Shown: positions 18,244 through 28,481, numbered from the stretch's first letter. The stretch is 64,000 bases of DNA from Vibrio mimicus (GCF_019048845.1 NZ_CP077426.1:667501-731500); one strand, 5' to 3'. Numbers and translations are program-made. Notes: a model not told the origin generated them from the sequence alone.

Positions 18244-18381
18244 TCACCAAACCATATGTATTGAATAAGTGTGGTGATAGCACCTCATTGACTGTAGCAG
18301 TTGGTTGATGTGCCTGACAGCTCAATAGGTTAAGTTGTGCTCAAGATCGCACCTGATTGGTTTCATTTCCCTAGCCACTCG

Positions 18382-21012
18382 CTATTGAGCGCTTGGAGCA
18401 AGATGTGCAACATTCTCAATCAATCTTTCACGCAGCAGTTGCTCTTCTTCATCATTGAGGCGAGCGCCTTGTGAGTTGGTGAGGATAAATAAGTCCTCTG
18501 CTCTTTCTCCAATCGTGGTGATTTTGGCCGCATGTAGATCGAAATTCAGCTCAGCAAACGTTGCACCAACGGAGGCTAATAGTCCTGGAGTATCTAATGC
18601 AACAAACTCCATTAACGTCCGCTTTTTACTCTTGGTTGGAAGAAAATCAACTTGAGTCTTGACCTTAAAGTGGTGCAAGTTGCGCGGAATGCGGCGTACT
18701 TTCTGCGTTGTGGGGCGACCTTCTTCCAAAACTTGCACCAGATGGTGAATTAAGGCTTGGTGACGATTCTCTTCGATCGCCTGTCCGTTCTGGTCGAGCA
18801 CCATAAAGGTATCGAGCACGTAACCGTCTTTGCTGGCCATGATTTGAGCATCATGTACGTTAAGGTTACGGCGATCTAGTTCTGCAACCACGGTGGCAAA
18901 TAGAGCGGCTTGATCTTTGGTGTAGACGAAAACTTCAGTACCGCCACGCGTGGCTTTTTTACTGATCAACACCAGCGGCTTACGGCTGTCTTCATGGCGC
19001 AATAAATGAGTGCAATGCCAAGCGATCTGCTTGTGAGTATGGCGCAAAAAATAATCGGCTTTAAAGCGTTGCCACAGTACATCGATTTCTCGGCTCGAGA
19101 ACCCCTCTTTACGCAGTAGCGCCGAAGCCATCTGCTGGTTGTGGCGAATACGCTCACGAATATCAACCGGATTCTCCAAGCCGCGGCGTAACGCCCGTTG
19201 TGTGGAGTAAAACAGCTCTGCCAGTAGCGTACGTTTCCAACTGTTCCAAAGTTCAGGATTGGTTGCGCAGATATCGGCTACGGTTAAGCACACCAGATAT
19301 TCAAGGCGTTCTTCATCCCGTACTTTTTTGGCAAATTCGATGATGACATCCGGATCGTAGATATCACGGCGCTGCGCGGTGACCGACATCAGTAGATGGT
19401 TTTTAACTAGCCAAGCGACCAATTTTGCTTCGGGTTTTGATAAGCCGTGTTCAATACAGAAGTCGTATGCATCATCAGCGCCAATTTCCGAGTGATCGCC
19501 TCCACGTCCTTTGCCGATGTCATGGAAAATAGCGGCGAGGATCAGTAGCTCCTTTTTCTGAATTTTGGGGTAAATTTCACAGCAGATAGGGTGGCGTTCG
19601 TGATTCTGTGGGTCACTAAACAAATGGATATGTTTGAGCAGGCGAATGCTGTGTTCATCCACAGTGTAAACATGGAAAAGGTCAAACTGCATCTGGCCGA
19701 CAATCTGGCTCCATTGCGGTAAATAAGCCGCAAGGACGCCAAGTTTATGCATTTGGCTAAAGGCTTTATGCAGTGCATTGGGGTGGCGTACGAGTTCAAT
19801 GAATTTCTCACGTGCCTCTGGAATGGTGTGCAAAAATTTATTGAGACGGCGACGCGCGGTGCGCAGTTGACGCATGGTGGCCGGTGCAACCGATTCGATG
19901 GTGGAATCGCTGGCCATATGCAAAAACATATCCAGAATCGTTTCTGGGCGAGCTTGAAATAGGGCAGGCTTACGCGCCTCAATCATGTTGCCGCGGCGCT
20001 GGAAATCTTCATCAATGATGATGGCTTCGGCTTCCTCACCATTATTGAGAATCGCTTTATCGAAGATTTTCAGCAACATTTTGTTCAGTTCAGCCACTCG
20101 ACGCAGAGTGCGGAAGAACTCTTTCATCATCATTTCTACGCCACGGTTACCTTCTCCAAAATAGCCTAGATGGCGTGCGACTTGAACTTGATGAGCAAAC
20201 GTCAAGCGGTTGTCATAACGTTTCAGCTCAATATGCAGTGCAAAACGTACGCGCCACAGAAAATCTTGGCACTCAACCAACTCACGGTATTCCGCATCGG
20301 TTAAAAAGCCAAAACGGCTCATTTCATACAACGATGTTGCCCCAAAATGACGACGAGCGACCCAGCTTAGGGTGTGAATATCGCGCAATCCACCGGGAGT
20401 TGATTTAATGTCTGGCTCTAAGTTATAGGTGGTGTCGTGATAGCGAGCATGGCGATCTTTTTGCTCTTGAACTTTGGCTTGATAGAAGATTGCACTTGGC
20501 CAAAATGACTCCGAATGGATGACCATTTTCAGACGATGAAACGTCTCTTCACAGCCGCATAATAATCGCGCTTCCTGCAGGTTAGTGGCCACCGTTAAAT
20601 CGGCTTTACCAATTTCAGCACACTGTTCAACGGTTCGAACTGCATGACCTATTTCGAGCTTTAGATCCCAAAGTAGAGTCAGAAACTGACTAATCTTGCT
20701 GGCTATTTGTTCACTTAATGGTTGTTGCGATAAGACAAGAAGATCTATATCAGAAAGAGGATGTAGCTCTCCACGACCATAACCGCCCACAGCAACCAAA
20801 CTTACTTCGAGCAGTTCATCAAAATCAAAGAATTGCCATAAGCGATGCAGGAGAAGATCCATATATTCAGAGCGACCCAACACCAGATCGGTCACTGGGT
20901 GATGGTTGAAAAATTCCTGCTTTTGATATTCCGTAAAATTTTCTAGCTGCTGCTTTAAGCTATCAATAGTCAGCTGGTGATCTTGAAGTGTGAGCGGGGA
21001 TTGATACAACAT
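18382..21012 (-). CDS. glnD: Bifunctional uridylyltransferase/uridylyl-removing enzyme GlnD
   Basis: GlnD senses glutamine and adds or removes UMP on the PII protein. The 876-residue protein has, in order, a nucleotidyltransferase domain with GGYGRGELHPLSDID at about 76-90, an HD phosphohydrolase domain with HDIGKGRGGDHSEIG near 500, and two C-terminal ACT domains (about 690-770 and 800-876). All domains look intact. The substrate gene glnB is in the same window at 44.6 kb. It is divergent from nothing close: map lies upstream on the same strand with its own terminator between them. Confidence 0.96.
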   Translation of the reverse strand: MLYQSPLTLQDHQLTIDSLKQQLENFTEYQKQEFFNHHPVTDLVLGRSEYMDLLLHRLWQFFDFDELLEVSLVAVGGYGRGELHPLSDIDLLVLSQQPLSEQIASKISQFLTLLWDLKLEIGHAVRTVEQCAEIGKADLTVATNLQEARLLCGCEETFHRLKMVIHSESFWPSAIFYQAKVQEQKDRHARYHDTTYNLEPDIKSTPGGLRDIHTLSWVARRHFGATSLYEMSRFGFLTDAEYRELVECQDFLWRVRFALHIELKRYDNRLTFAHQVQVARHLGYFGEGNRGVEMMMKEFFRTLRRVAELNKMLLKIFDKAILNNGEEAEAIIIDEDFQRRGNMIEARKPALFQARPETILDMFLHMASDSTIESVAPATMRQLRTARRRLNKFLHTIPEAREKFIELVRHPNALHKAFSQMHKLGVLAAYLPQWSQIVGQMQFDLFHVYTVDEHSIRLLKHIHLFSDPQNHERHPICCEIYPKIQKKELLILAAIFHDIGKGRGGDHSEIGADDAYDFCIEHGLSKPEAKLVAWLVKNHLLMSVTAQRRDIYDPDVIIEFAKKVRDEERLEYLVCLTVADICATNPELWNSWKRTLLAELFYSTQRALRRGLENPVDIRERIRHNQQMASALLRKEGFSSREIDVLWQRFKADYFLRHTHKQIAWHCTHLLRHEDSRKPLVLISKKATRGGTEVFVYTKDQAALFATVVAELDRRNLNVHDAQIMASKDGYVLDTFMVLDQNGQAIEENRHQALIHHLVQVLEEGRPTTQKVRRIPRNLHHFKVKTQVDFLPTKSKKRTLMEFVALDTPGLLASVGATFAELNFDLHAAKITTIGERAEDLFILTNSQGARLNDEEEQLLRERLIENVAHLAPSAQ

Positions 21013-21070
21013 AGCGCGTCCATGCTGGCGTTAAGACAAGTTAAAGCCAATCTAGCAGATGGGAGAAGAT

Positions 21071-21103
21071 AAAAAAATATCCCTGACCAGCAGGGATATT
21101 TTT
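21071..21103 (-). terminator. Terminator after map
   Basis: AATATCCCTG and CAGGGATATT form a perfect stem around ACCAG, with an A-run on the left that becomes a U-run for the leftward map transcript and a T-run on the right. Confidence 0.88.
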
Positions 21104-21117
21104 CAGCATTGAAGACC

Positions 21118-21960
21118 TTAAGCGTTGTTGAGCAAACGCGGCAGTGTTTCATCTTTACGCAGAGTCAGGATTTCACAGCCATTGGTAGTAACAAGAATGG
21201 TGTGCTCCCATTGGGCGGATTTTTTACCATCAGCGGTGTAGACCGTCCAGCTATCTTCATCATCAAGACGGCAACCAAATTTACCGGCGTTAATCATCGG
21301 CTCAATGGTGAAAATCATCCCTTCACGCAGCACGGTACGGTCACTGTTTTTGTAGTGAACCACTTGCGGCTCTTCATGGAACTCTGCGCCAATACCGTGG
21401 CCGCAGTAATCACGCACGATAGAAAACTTAAAGCGTGGGTTATTTTTGTTGTTGGTCTTAATGTGTTTTTCAATCGTGGTACCAATTTCACCCAATTGAA
21501 CGCCAGGCTTGACTTGTTTTAGAGCTAGGTAGAGGCATTCTTGTGCTACATGGCATAGGCGCTTGTCTTCGAGTGACACCTCACCAATCAGGAACATTTT
21601 TGATGTATCGCCGTGGTAACCGTCTTTGATCACAGTAATGTCAATATTGAGGATGTCACCATCGCGCAGTACCGCAGGGCGTTGCAGTTGGCCGAAGTAA
21701 GAATCTTCACTGGCTGGAATGCCGTGGCAGACAATGTGATTGATCGACGTACAAATCGATTTTGGAAAACCGTGATAATTCAGTGGTGCCGGAATTGCGC
21801 CTTGAACCTCAGTAATGTACTTATGACAAATCTGATCAAGTTCTTCGGTGGTCACGCCTGCTTTTACATGAGGTTCAATCATTTCCAGAACTTCAGCGGC
21901 TAAGCGGCCCGCAACGCGCATCTTTTCAATTTCTACGGCATTCTTGATTTTTATAGACAT
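21118..21960 (-). CDS. map: Methionine aminopeptidase type I
   Basis: Map removes the initiator methionine from new proteins. Metal ligands are visible in NIDITVIKDGYHGDTSKMF (two Asp), CGHGIG (His), FTIEPM (Glu) and QWEHTILV (Glu). At 280 residues it is longer than E. coli Map (264); the extra length sits in two places, one after HGIPAS (a tyrosine- and glutamine-bearing loop) and one in KTNNKNNPRFKF. These are surface-loop positions, so activity should be kept. It is divergent from rpsB, as in E. coli. Confidence 0.95.
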   Translation of the reverse strand: MSIKIKNAVEIEKMRVAGRLAAEVLEMIEPHVKAGVTTEELDQICHKYITEVQGAIPAPLNYHGFPKSICTSINHIVCHGIPASEDSYFGQLQRPAVLRDGDILNIDITVIKDGYHGDTSKMFLIGEVSLEDKRLCHVAQECLYLALKQVKPGVQLGEIGTTIEKHIKTNNKNNPRFKFSIVRDYCGHGIGAEFHEEPQVVHYKNSDRTVLREGMIFTIEPMINAGKFGCRLDDEDSWTVYTADGKKSAQWEHTILVTTNGCEILTLRKDETLPRLLNNA

Positions 21961-22128
21961 CGGCTTTCTCTACTGACTTGTGAGCACACAAGGTGCTAGT
22001 GGCGCTATTGTAACAATGGACAGATGAAGCGCAAGAAAACAGTCATTGTTGAGCCAGAAACGACAAGTAAATACGTCATGGCTCATCGGTTGGTAACGAA
22101 TTTTTTCTAGCCAAACTGAGGCAAAATA

Positions 22129-22137
22129 TGGTATAAA
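22129..22137 (+). promoter_or_regulatory. rpsB promoter, extended -10 with GC-rich discriminator
   Basis: TG-G-TATAAA at 22129-22137 is followed by GCGCGCC. A GC-rich discriminator just after the -10 is typical of promoters under stringent control by ppGpp and DksA. The -35 region is weak. Confidence 0.6.
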
Positions 22138-22139
22138 GC

Positions 22140-22302
22140 GCGCCGGAATCTGGGTCCTTATTCTCTTTCATGGCGAAAAGGATTGAGAACCATAAACCTA
22201 ATTGTTTAAATCACACACATTCCGACACGTGTTCCGGGGTGCTCCAATAAGGAGTCGGATATACGGGGAATGTGGAGGCCTAACCCCATAGAGGAATTTA
22301 AA
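22140..22302 (+). promoter_or_regulatory. rpsB 5' leader, probable S2 autoregulatory RNA
   Basis: The roughly 160-base leader is rich in pairings. TCCGA (22221-22225) can pair with TCGGA (22255-22259), enclosing CTCC-AATAA-GGAG (22242-22254). Alternatively CACATTCC (22216-22223) can pair with GGAATGTG (22267-22274). The two long stems share 22221-22223. In E. coli, ribosomal protein S2 represses rpsB-tsf through its leader; this is the equivalent position. Confidence 0.65.
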
Positions 22303-23028
22303 ATGGCATCTGTATCAATGCGCGATATGCTGACAGCGGGCGTACACTTCGGTCACCAAACTCGTTACTGGAACCCAAAAATGAAGCAATTCATTTTCGG
22401 TGCTCGTAACCGCGTTCACATCATCAACCTAGAAAAAACTGTACCTATGTTCAACGAAGCTCTAGCTGAGCTGGCAAAAGTTGGCGAGAAAAAAGGTAAA
22501 GTTCTGTTCGTAGGTACTAAGCGCGCTGCATCTGAGTCTGTTAAAGAAGCTGCTCTAGCAAGCAACCAATACTACGTTAACAACCGCTGGTTGGGCGGTA
22601 TGCTGACTAACTGGAAAACTGTTCGTCAGTCAATCAAGCGCCTGAAAGAGCTGGAAGTTCAATCAACTGACGGTACTTTTGACAAGCTGACTAAGAAAGA
22701 AGCTCTAATGCGCACTCGCGAAATGGAGAAACTTGAAAAGTCTCTTGGCGGTATCAAAGATATGGGCGGCCTGCCTGACGCTCTGTTCGTAATCGACGCA
22801 GATCACGAGCACATCGCTATCAAAGAAGCGAACAACCTAGGTATTCCAGTATTTGCTGTTGTTGATACTAACTCTAGCCCAGACGGCGTTGACTACATCA
22901 TCCCAGGTAACGACGACGCGATCCGCGCTGTTCAACTGTACCTGAATGCGGCTGCTGCTTCGATCAATGAAGGTCGTAACAAAGACGCTGTTGTAGCTGA
23001 AAAAGACGGTTTCGTAGAAGCGGAATAA
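22303..23028 (+). CDS. rpsB: 30S ribosomal protein S2
   Basis: S2 joins the 30S subunit late and is needed for S1 binding. The 241-residue protein begins [20 protein letters not shown] and carries the family signatures [13 protein letters not shown] and [20 protein letters not shown]. The open frame starts 33 bases earlier in the leader, but AGAGGAA lies before the ATG at 22303. Codon use is the strongly biased type of highly expressed genes. tsf follows. Confidence 0.97.
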   Translation: MASVSMRDMLTAGVHFGHQTRYWNPKMKQFIFGARNRVHIINLEKTVPMFNEALAELAKVGEKKGKVLFVGTKRAASESVKEAALASNQYYVNNRWLGGMLTNWKTVRQSIKRLKELEVQSTDGTFDKLTKKEALMRTREMEKLEKSLGGIKDMGGLPDALFVIDADHEHIAIKEANNLGIPVFAVVDTNSSPDGVDYIIPGNDDAIRAVQLYLNAAAASINEGRNKDAVVAEKDGFVEAE

Positions 23029-23097
23029 TCTCGGCTCTGAGTGAAACTTAGGTGCTATCTGCCATAATTGTGCAGCATAGACCAAGTTATAGTTAGC

Positions 23098-23129
23098 ATT
23101 GGGGGCCGATATGTAGGCCCTCAATTTTT
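23098..23129 (+). terminator. Attenuator-like hairpin between rpsB and tsf
   Basis: ATTGGGGGCC (23098-23107) pairs with GGCCCTCAAT (23116-23125) with one mismatch, followed by TTTTTA. It lies inside the rpsB-tsf operon, so it probably terminates only part of the transcripts. Confidence 0.7.
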
Positions 23130-23160
23130 ACCCAATCCAGAATTAACTGAGGAATAGAGA

Positions 23161-24003
23161 ATGGCTGTTACTGCTGCTCTAGTAAAAGAACTGCGCGAGC
23201 GTACTGGCGCAGGTATGATGGAATGTAAGAAAGCCCTTGTTGAAACTAACGGTGACATCGAGTTGGCGATCGAAAACATGCGTAAGAGTGGTGCTGCTAA
23301 AGCTGCTAAAAAAGCTGGCAACATCGCTGCTGAAGGCACCATCATTATCAAAGAAGGCGAAGGCGTTGCGGCTCTGGTTGAAGTAAACTGCCAAACTGAC
23401 TTCGTAGCAAAAGACGGTAGCTTCGTAGCATTTGCTAACCAAGTTGCTGACGCTGCTGTAGCTTCTAAAGCCTCTGTAGAAGAACTACAAGCGCAATTCG
23501 AAGAAGTTCGTGTTGCTCTAGTTGCGAAAATTGGTGAGAACATCAACATCCGTCGCGTTCAGTACGTTGAAGGCGTAACTCTGGCTACTTACCGTCACGG
23601 CGATCGTATCGGTGTAGTAGTTGCAGGTTCTGCTGATGCAGAAACACTGAAGCACGTTGCAATGCACGTTGCTGCTTCTCGTCCAGAATTCCTGACACCA
23701 GACGACGTTCCAGCTGAAGTTGTTGCGAAAGAGCGTGAAGTTCAAGTTGGTATCGCAATGAACGAAGGCAAGCCAAAAGAAATCGCAGAGAAAATGGTTG
23801 AAGGCCGTATGAAGAAATTCACTGGCGAAGTTTCTCTGACTGGTCAACCATTCGTAATGGAACCAAAGAAAACTGTTGGCGAAATTCTTGCTGAGAAAGG
23901 CATCACTGTTTCTGCATTCGTTCGTCTAGAAGTAGGTGAAGGTATCGAGAAACAAGAAGGCCTGAGCTTTGCTGAAGAAGTAGCACTGGTGCAAAAAGGT
24001 TAA
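23161..24003 (+). CDS. tsf: Elongation factor Ts
   Basis: EF-Ts exchanges GDP for GTP on EF-Tu. The 280-residue protein starts with a UBA-like domain ([20 protein letters not shown], then KKALVE) and has the TDFVA motif (about 80-84) that inserts into EF-Tu. Both core subdomains and the C-terminal module are present. Codon use is strongly biased like rpsB. A terminator follows. Confidence 0.97.
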   Translation: MAVTAALVKELRERTGAGMMECKKALVETNGDIELAIENMRKSGAAKAAKKAGNIAAEGTIIIKEGEGVAALVEVNCQTDFVAKDGSFVAFANQVADAAVASKASVEELQAQFEEVRVALVAKIGENINIRRVQYVEGVTLATYRHGDRIGVVVAGSADAETLKHVAMHVAASRPEFLTPDDVPAEVVAKEREVQVGIAMNEGKPKEIAEKMVEGRMKKFTGEVSLTGQPFVMEPKKTVGEILAEKGITVSAFVRLEVGEGIEKQEGLSFAEEVALVQKG

Positions 24004-24020
24004 TCCTAGCGCGATTGCTC

Positions 24021-24052
24021 AAAAAAGACCGTGGCCATAGCTGCGGTCTTTT
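24021..24052 (+). terminator. Terminator after tsf
   Basis: AAAAGACCG (24023-24031) pairs with CGGTCTTTT (24044-24052) with an A-run before and T-run at the end. Confidence 0.85.
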
Positions 24053-24182
24053 CACGATTAACGCCTTGATTAGTTAAATGTTGCTCGCAAAAGCGTTGAT
24101 TAGCCGTGATGAATGGATTTAAGCCCACACTCAAATCTATCCATGACTGTTAATCCTCAACTCTCTTTGGAAGGTAACTCCC

Positions 24183-24914
24183 ATGACTACAAACCCTAAA
24201 CCAGCTTATCAACGTATTCTGTTAAAACTAAGTGGTGAAGCGCTACAAGGCACTGAAGGTTTTGGTATTGATCCAACGGTACTTGATCGTATGGCTCAAG
24301 AAGTAAAAGAACTGGTTGAGCTAGGCGTGCAAGTAGGCGTGGTGATTGGTGGGGGGAACCTGTTCCGTGGTGCGGGTCTTGCAAAAGCTGGCATGAACCG
24401 TGTTGTGGGTGACCATATGGGGATGTTGGCAACCGTGATGAACGGTTTGGCGATGCGTGATGCGTTGCACCGTGCTTACGTTAACGCTCGTTTGATGTCA
24501 GCGATTCCTCTTAACGGCGTATGTGATGATTACAGCTGGTCTGATGCGATTCGTGAATTGCGTCAAGGTCGAGTGGTGATCTTTGCTGCGGGTACAGGTA
24601 ACCCATTCTTTACTACGGATTCGGCTGCGTGTCTGCGTGGTATTGAAATCGAAGCTGACGTGGTTCTCAAAGCAACGAAAGTGGATGGGGTATACAGTGC
24701 TGACCCGGTAGCCAACCCTGATGCACAACTGTATGATAAGCTTGCTTACAACGATGTGCTTGAGAAAGAACTGAAAGTGATGGATTTGGCGGCATTTACA
24801 CTGGCACGTGACCATAAAATGCCAATTCGTGTATTTAACATGAATAAGCCAGGCGCACTTCGTCGTGTCGTTATGGGTGAGGCTGAAGGTACACTGATCA
24901 GCGATGCGCAGTGA
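24183..24914 (+). CDS. pyrH: Uridylate kinase
   Basis: PyrH makes UDP from UMP and is a hexameric, GTP-activated enzyme of the amino-acid-kinase fold. The 243-residue protein has [13 protein letters not shown] near the start, the glycine loop [26 protein letters not shown] and [21 protein letters not shown] lies before the ATG. It is 180 bases after tsf, beyond a terminator, so it probably has its own promoter; frr follows 53 bases on. Confidence 0.96.
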   Translation: MTTNPKPAYQRILLKLSGEALQGTEGFGIDPTVLDRMAQEVKELVELGVQVGVVIGGGNLFRGAGLAKAGMNRVVGDHMGMLATVMNGLAMRDALHRAYVNARLMSAIPLNGVCDDYSWSDAIRELRQGRVVIFAAGTGNPFFTTDSAACLRGIEIEADVVLKATKVDGVYSADPVANPDAQLYDKLAYNDVLEKELKVMDLAAFTLARDHKMPIRVFNMNKPGALRRVVMGEAEGTLISDAQ

Positions 24915-24967
24915 TCGGTCTCGAAACCAAACGCTCTCGAAACGAAAACAAGAATTAAGGTGATATT

Positions 24968-25525
24968 GTGATTAATGAGATCAAAAAAGATGCGCAAGAG
25001 CGTATGGAGAAAAGTGTTGAAGCACTGAAGAATGGCTTGTCAAAGATCCGTACTGGCCGTGCTCACCCAAGTCTATTGACTGGGATTTCTGTTGACTACT
25101 ACGGCGCTCCAACTCCACTTAATCAGGTTGCTAACGTGATTGCAGAAGATGCTCGTACGTTAGCGATCACCGTGTTCGATCGCGATTTAACTCAAAAAGT
25201 TGAAAAAGCGATCTTGATGTCTGACTTAGGTCTAAACCCAATGTCAGCAGGCACCATCATCCGTGTTCCACTGCCACCGCTGACGGAAGAGCGTCGTCGT
25301 GATTTGGTGAAAATTGTACGTGGTGAGGCGGAAGGTGGTCGTGTTGCTGTGCGTAATATTCGTCGTGATGCAAACAACGATCTGAAAGGTCTACTGAAAG
25401 ACAAAGAAATTTCAGAAGATGATGAGCGTCGTGCACAAGAAGACATCCAAAAACTGACTGATGCAGCAGTGAAAAAGATCGATGATGTTCTTGCTGCAAA
25501 AGAAAAAGAGCTGATGGAAGTTTAA
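24968..25525 (+). CDS. frr: Ribosome recycling factor
   Basis: RRF splits the post-termination ribosome with EF-G. The 185-residue protein shows the family motifs [14 protein letters not shown] ([13 protein letters not shown]), [15 protein letters not shown] ([14 protein letters not shown]) and PPLTEERR. The start is GTG with AAGGTGA upstream; GTG is also used in E. coli frr. A strong terminator follows. Confidence 0.96.
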   Translation: MINEIKKDAQERMEKSVEALKNGLSKIRTGRAHPSLLTGISVDYYGAPTPLNQVANVIAEDARTLAITVFDRDLTQKVEKAILMSDLGLNPMSAGTIIRVPLPPLTEERRRDLVKIVRGEAEGGRVAVRNIRRDANNDLKGLLKDKEISEDDERRAQEDIQKLTDAAVKKIDDVLAAKEKELMEV

Positions 25526-25543
25526 TCCACTAGCTTGGTGAAC

Positions 25544-25575
25544 AAAACGCTGTGCTCGCAGCACAGCGTTTTTTT
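25544..25575 (+). terminator. Terminator after frr
   Basis: AAAACGCTGTGC (25544-25555) pairs perfectly with GCACAGCGTTTT (25561-25572), followed by more T. Confidence 0.92.
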
Positions 25576-25616
25576 ATGCTACTCTTGCGCTTCTTTATTT
25601 ATTCGTTGTATTTCTT

Positions 25617-26369
25617 ATGCAGAATCTATCTATTTCCCAGGATATATTGCCAAAGCACATCGCCGTTATTATGGATGGCAACGGGCGTTGGGCAAAAGCA
25701 CAGGGAAAACCGCGAGTGTTCGGCCATAAAAATGGTGTGGCAGCGGTTCGCAAAACTATCTCAACCTCTGCTCGTCTTGGCATTAAAGCCGTTACCCTGT
25801 TTGCTTTTAGCAGTGAAAACTGGCGTCGCCCAGAAGAGGAAGTCGGGGTGTTGATGGAACTGTTTATTACCGTTCTTTCCACCGAGATTAAAAAATTGCA
25901 TAAGAATAATCTGCGTTTACGAGTGATTGGTGATAAAAGTCGCTTTAGCGAGCGACTGCAATCTAAAATCGCTCAAGCAGAAGAGTTAACTGCCAGCAAT
26001 ACGGGTATGGTAGTGAATATTGCAGCGAATTACGGTGGTCAGTGGGACATCTTGCAAGCCACGAAAGCTTTAGCAGAAAAGGCTAAACAAGGTGATCTGC
26101 AGCCTGCAGATATTGATGAAGCGATGTTCAAACAACATTTGACCATGGCTGATCTGCCGGAGGTGGACTTGCTTATCCGCACCAGTGGAGAGTGTCGCAT
26201 TAGTAACTTTATGCTTTGGCAACTTGCCTATGCAGAAATGTATTTTACTCCAGTCTTCTGGCCTGAGTTCGATGAAAACTGCCTGATTGAAGCAGTGACT
26301 TGGTTTGTTAATCGTGAGCGCCGTTTTGGTTGTACTGGTGAACAAATCAAGGCATTGATGGAAAACTGA
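25617..26369 (+). CDS. uppS: Undecaprenyl diphosphate synthase
   Basis: UppS builds the C55 lipid carrier for peptidoglycan and O-antigen from farnesyl and isopentenyl diphosphate. The 250-residue protein has the catalytic motif [10 protein letters not shown] (about 18-27) and, late, a substrate-binding motif [11 protein letters not shown] that differs slightly from the common RTGGEQRISNF. The ATG at 25617 has no clear Shine-Dalgarno sequence. It lies 41 bases after the frr terminator and starts the envelope cluster; cdsA follows after 17 bases. Confidence 0.95.
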   Translation: MQNLSISQDILPKHIAVIMDGNGRWAKAQGKPRVFGHKNGVAAVRKTISTSARLGIKAVTLFAFSSENWRRPEEEVGVLMELFITVLSTEIKKLHKNNLRLRVIGDKSRFSERLQSKIAQAEELTASNTGMVVNIAANYGGQWDILQATKALAEKAKQGDLQPADIDEAMFKQHLTMADLPEVDLLIRTSGECRISNFMLWQLAYAEMYFTPVFWPEFDENCLIEAVTWFVNRERRFGCTGEQIKALMEN

Positions 26370-26386
26370 ATATAGGACTTCTCAAT

Positions 26387-27229
26387 TTGAAGCAGCGAAT
26401 CATTACAGCGCTTATCCTCGCGCCTTTGGTGATCCTTGGTATCCTTTATCTGCCTTTTGCTGGTTTTATGTTGGCACTCGCGGTAGTAACTTTACTTGGG
26501 TTTTGGGAGTGGACTCAGTTTGTAGATCAGCCGTCACGTGTTTGGGCTATGGTTCCGGCATTGGTGGTTGGTGGATTGAGTGTCGCTCTGATCGATTTTG
26601 AATTGCCAGCGATTGGTAATCTTGATACTACTCATCTGATTGTGCTTGGTATTGGCAGTTCATGGTGGCTAGTTTCGAGTGCTCTGGCGATCACTTATCC
26701 ACGCTCGCGTCCGTTATGGGAGCATTCAAGTAGCGTTCGCCACTTATTTGGCTTGCTGACATTGCTACCTTTCTTCTGGAGTGTGCTGTTCTTACGTGCC
26801 AACTCTTACCTTTCCGACCCTTTTTATGGCGCGAAACTTGTACTCTTCGTCTGTTTTCTGGTTTGGGCCGCAGACAGCGGTGCCTATTTTGTGGGAAAAA
26901 GCTTAGGTAAACACAAAATGGCACCAGCAGTAAGCCCTAACAAAACCATAGAAGGTTTAATTGGAGGCATTGCAACGGCAATGCTGGTGGGTCACTGGGT
27001 TGCCGAGTGGTTTGGCCTTCAATTTAGCTCAATGACTGCGATGTTACTGATCATTTTGGTCACAGTTGTCATTTCAGTATTGGGTGATTTGGTCGAAAGT
27101 ATGTTTAAGCGAGTCTCCGGTATCAAAGACAGCAGTAATATTATTCCGGGGCATGGTGGCATTTTAGATCGAATTGATAGCCTTACGGCCGCCTTTCCTG
27201 TGTTCGCACTTCTCTATTTCTTGTTTTAA
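26387..27229 (+). CDS. cdsA: Phosphatidate cytidylyltransferase (CDP-diacylglycerol synthase)
   Basis: CdsA makes CDP-diacylglycerol, the precursor of all bacterial phospholipids, in the inner membrane. The 280-residue protein is mostly membrane helices and carries the family signature near the C terminus: [12 protein letters not shown], then DLVESMFKR and a run through [11 protein letters not shown]. The start is TTG with AGGA about nine bases upstream. A perfect 12-base palindrome follows its stop. Confidence 0.95.
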   Translation: MKQRIITALILAPLVILGILYLPFAGFMLALAVVTLLGFWEWTQFVDQPSRVWAMVPALVVGGLSVALIDFELPAIGNLDTTHLIVLGIGSSWWLVSSALAITYPRSRPLWEHSSSVRHLFGLLTLLPFFWSVLFLRANSYLSDPFYGAKLVLFVCFLVWAADSGAYFVGKSLGKHKMAPAVSPNKTIEGLIGGIATAMLVGHWVAEWFGLQFSSMTAMLLIILVTVVISVLGDLVESMFKRVSGIKDSSNIIPGHGGILDRIDSLTAAFPVFALLYFLF

Positions 27230-27230
27230 T

Positions 27231-27256
27231 CATCAGGCTGCCTTGGCAGCCTGATG
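27231..27256 (+). repeat. Perfect 12-bp palindrome between cdsA and dxr
   Basis: CATCAGGCTGCC (27231-27242), TT, GGCAGCCTGATG (27245-27256). It begins one base after the cdsA stop region and ends 20 bases before the dxr ATG, with no T-run after it, so it is not a standard terminator. Confidence 0.85.
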
Positions 27257-27276
27257 TGAATAACAGCGGTTTCACT

Positions 27277-28479
27277 ATGCGTAAATTAACCATTTTAGGT
27301 GCCACCGGTTCTATCGGAGCCAGTACCCTTAAGGTCATTGCCCAAAATCCACAGCAGTTTTCGATTGTGGCTTTAGTTGCTGGGGGTAATGTTGCCAAGA
27401 TGTATCAGCTTTGCCTGCAGTGGCAACCCCAATATGCGGTCATGTCGACAGCACAGGCTGCTACAGAATTACAACAGTTGCTTAAAAGCCAAAATCAAGC
27501 AACAGAAGTGTTGTATGGCGAAGAGGCTATGTGCCAAGTTGCTGCATTAGATGAAGTCGATATTGTGATGGCAGCGATTGTTGGTGCCGCAGGTTTGCTG
27601 CCGACGATGGCGGCGGTGAAAGCAGGTAAGCGAGTCTTATTGGCTAACAAAGAAGCGTTGGTGATGTCCGGTCAACTGTTCATCGATGCAGTAGCGCAAT
27701 CAGGCGCAGAGTTGATGCCAGTCGATAGTGAGCATAACGCGATTTTTCAATGCTTACCGAGTGAGATTCAAACGGAGCTTGGACGCTGTGATCTAGAAAA
27801 ACACGGCATCAGCCATATTTTGTTAACAGGGTCGGGCGGCCCTTTTCGCTACAGTGATCTCTCCACATTGGATAGCGTAACGCCAGAGCAAGCTATTGCT
27901 CATCCAAACTGGTCCATGGGGCCAAAAATCTCCGTTGACTCAGCCACCATGATGAATAAAGGGCTCGAATATATCGAGGCCAAGTGGTTGTTTAATACCT
28001 CTCGTGATCAGCTCAAAGTGCTTATCCATCCTCAATCGGTTATCCACTCGATGGTGCAATACAGAGACGGTTCAGTGATGGCTCAGTTAGGTGAGCCGGA
28101 TATGGCCACGCCGATCTCTTACGCAATGGCTTATCCTAAACGCATTTCAGCAGGAGTCCCTGCACTGGATTTCACGCGCTTACAGCAGTTGACGTTTATG
28201 GATGTGGATTTCGCGCGCTATCCTTGTTTGCAACTGGCGATGGATGCGTGTTTTCTTGGGCAGCATGCTACTACCTCACTCAATGCGGCAAATGAAGTGG
28301 CAGTTGATGCCTTTTTAAAACAGAAAATACGTTTTACTGACATCGTATTAATCAATGAGCAGGTCTTGTCTAAGGTCTGCGCGACTAATACTCAGTTATA
28401 TGGCGGTGACTTGGAAAGCCTGCTTGAGCTAGATACAATGGCTCGCCATTTCGCCCACCAAGTATTAAAAGAGCGTTAA
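27277..28479 (+). CDS. dxr: 1-deoxy-D-xylulose 5-phosphate reductoisomerase
   Basis: Dxr makes MEP, committing carbon to the isoprenoid pathway that feeds UppS. The 400-residue protein starts [17 protein letters not shown] (NADPH-binding loop) and has the metal and substrate motifs [10 protein letters not shown] and [13 protein letters not shown], plus the [15 protein letters not shown] flexible-loop region. An upstream in-frame GTG at 27256 lies in the palindrome; the ATG at 27277 fits the family. In E. coli dxr precedes uppS, whereas here it follows cdsA. rseP follows after two bases. Confidence 0.95.
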   Translation: MRKLTILGATGSIGASTLKVIAQNPQQFSIVALVAGGNVAKMYQLCLQWQPQYAVMSTAQAATELQQLLKSQNQATEVLYGEEAMCQVAALDEVDIVMAAIVGAAGLLPTMAAVKAGKRVLLANKEALVMSGQLFIDAVAQSGAELMPVDSEHNAIFQCLPSEIQTELGRCDLEKHGISHILLTGSGGPFRYSDLSTLDSVTPEQAIAHPNWSMGPKISVDSATMMNKGLEYIEAKWLFNTSRDQLKVLIHPQSVIHSMVQYRDGSVMAQLGEPDMATPISYAMAYPKRISAGVPALDFTRLQQLTFMDVDFARYPCLQLAMDACFLGQHATTSLNAANEVAVDAFLKQKIRFTDIVLINEQVLSKVCATNTQLYGGDLESLLELDTMARHFAHQVLKER

Positions 28480-28481
28480 CC

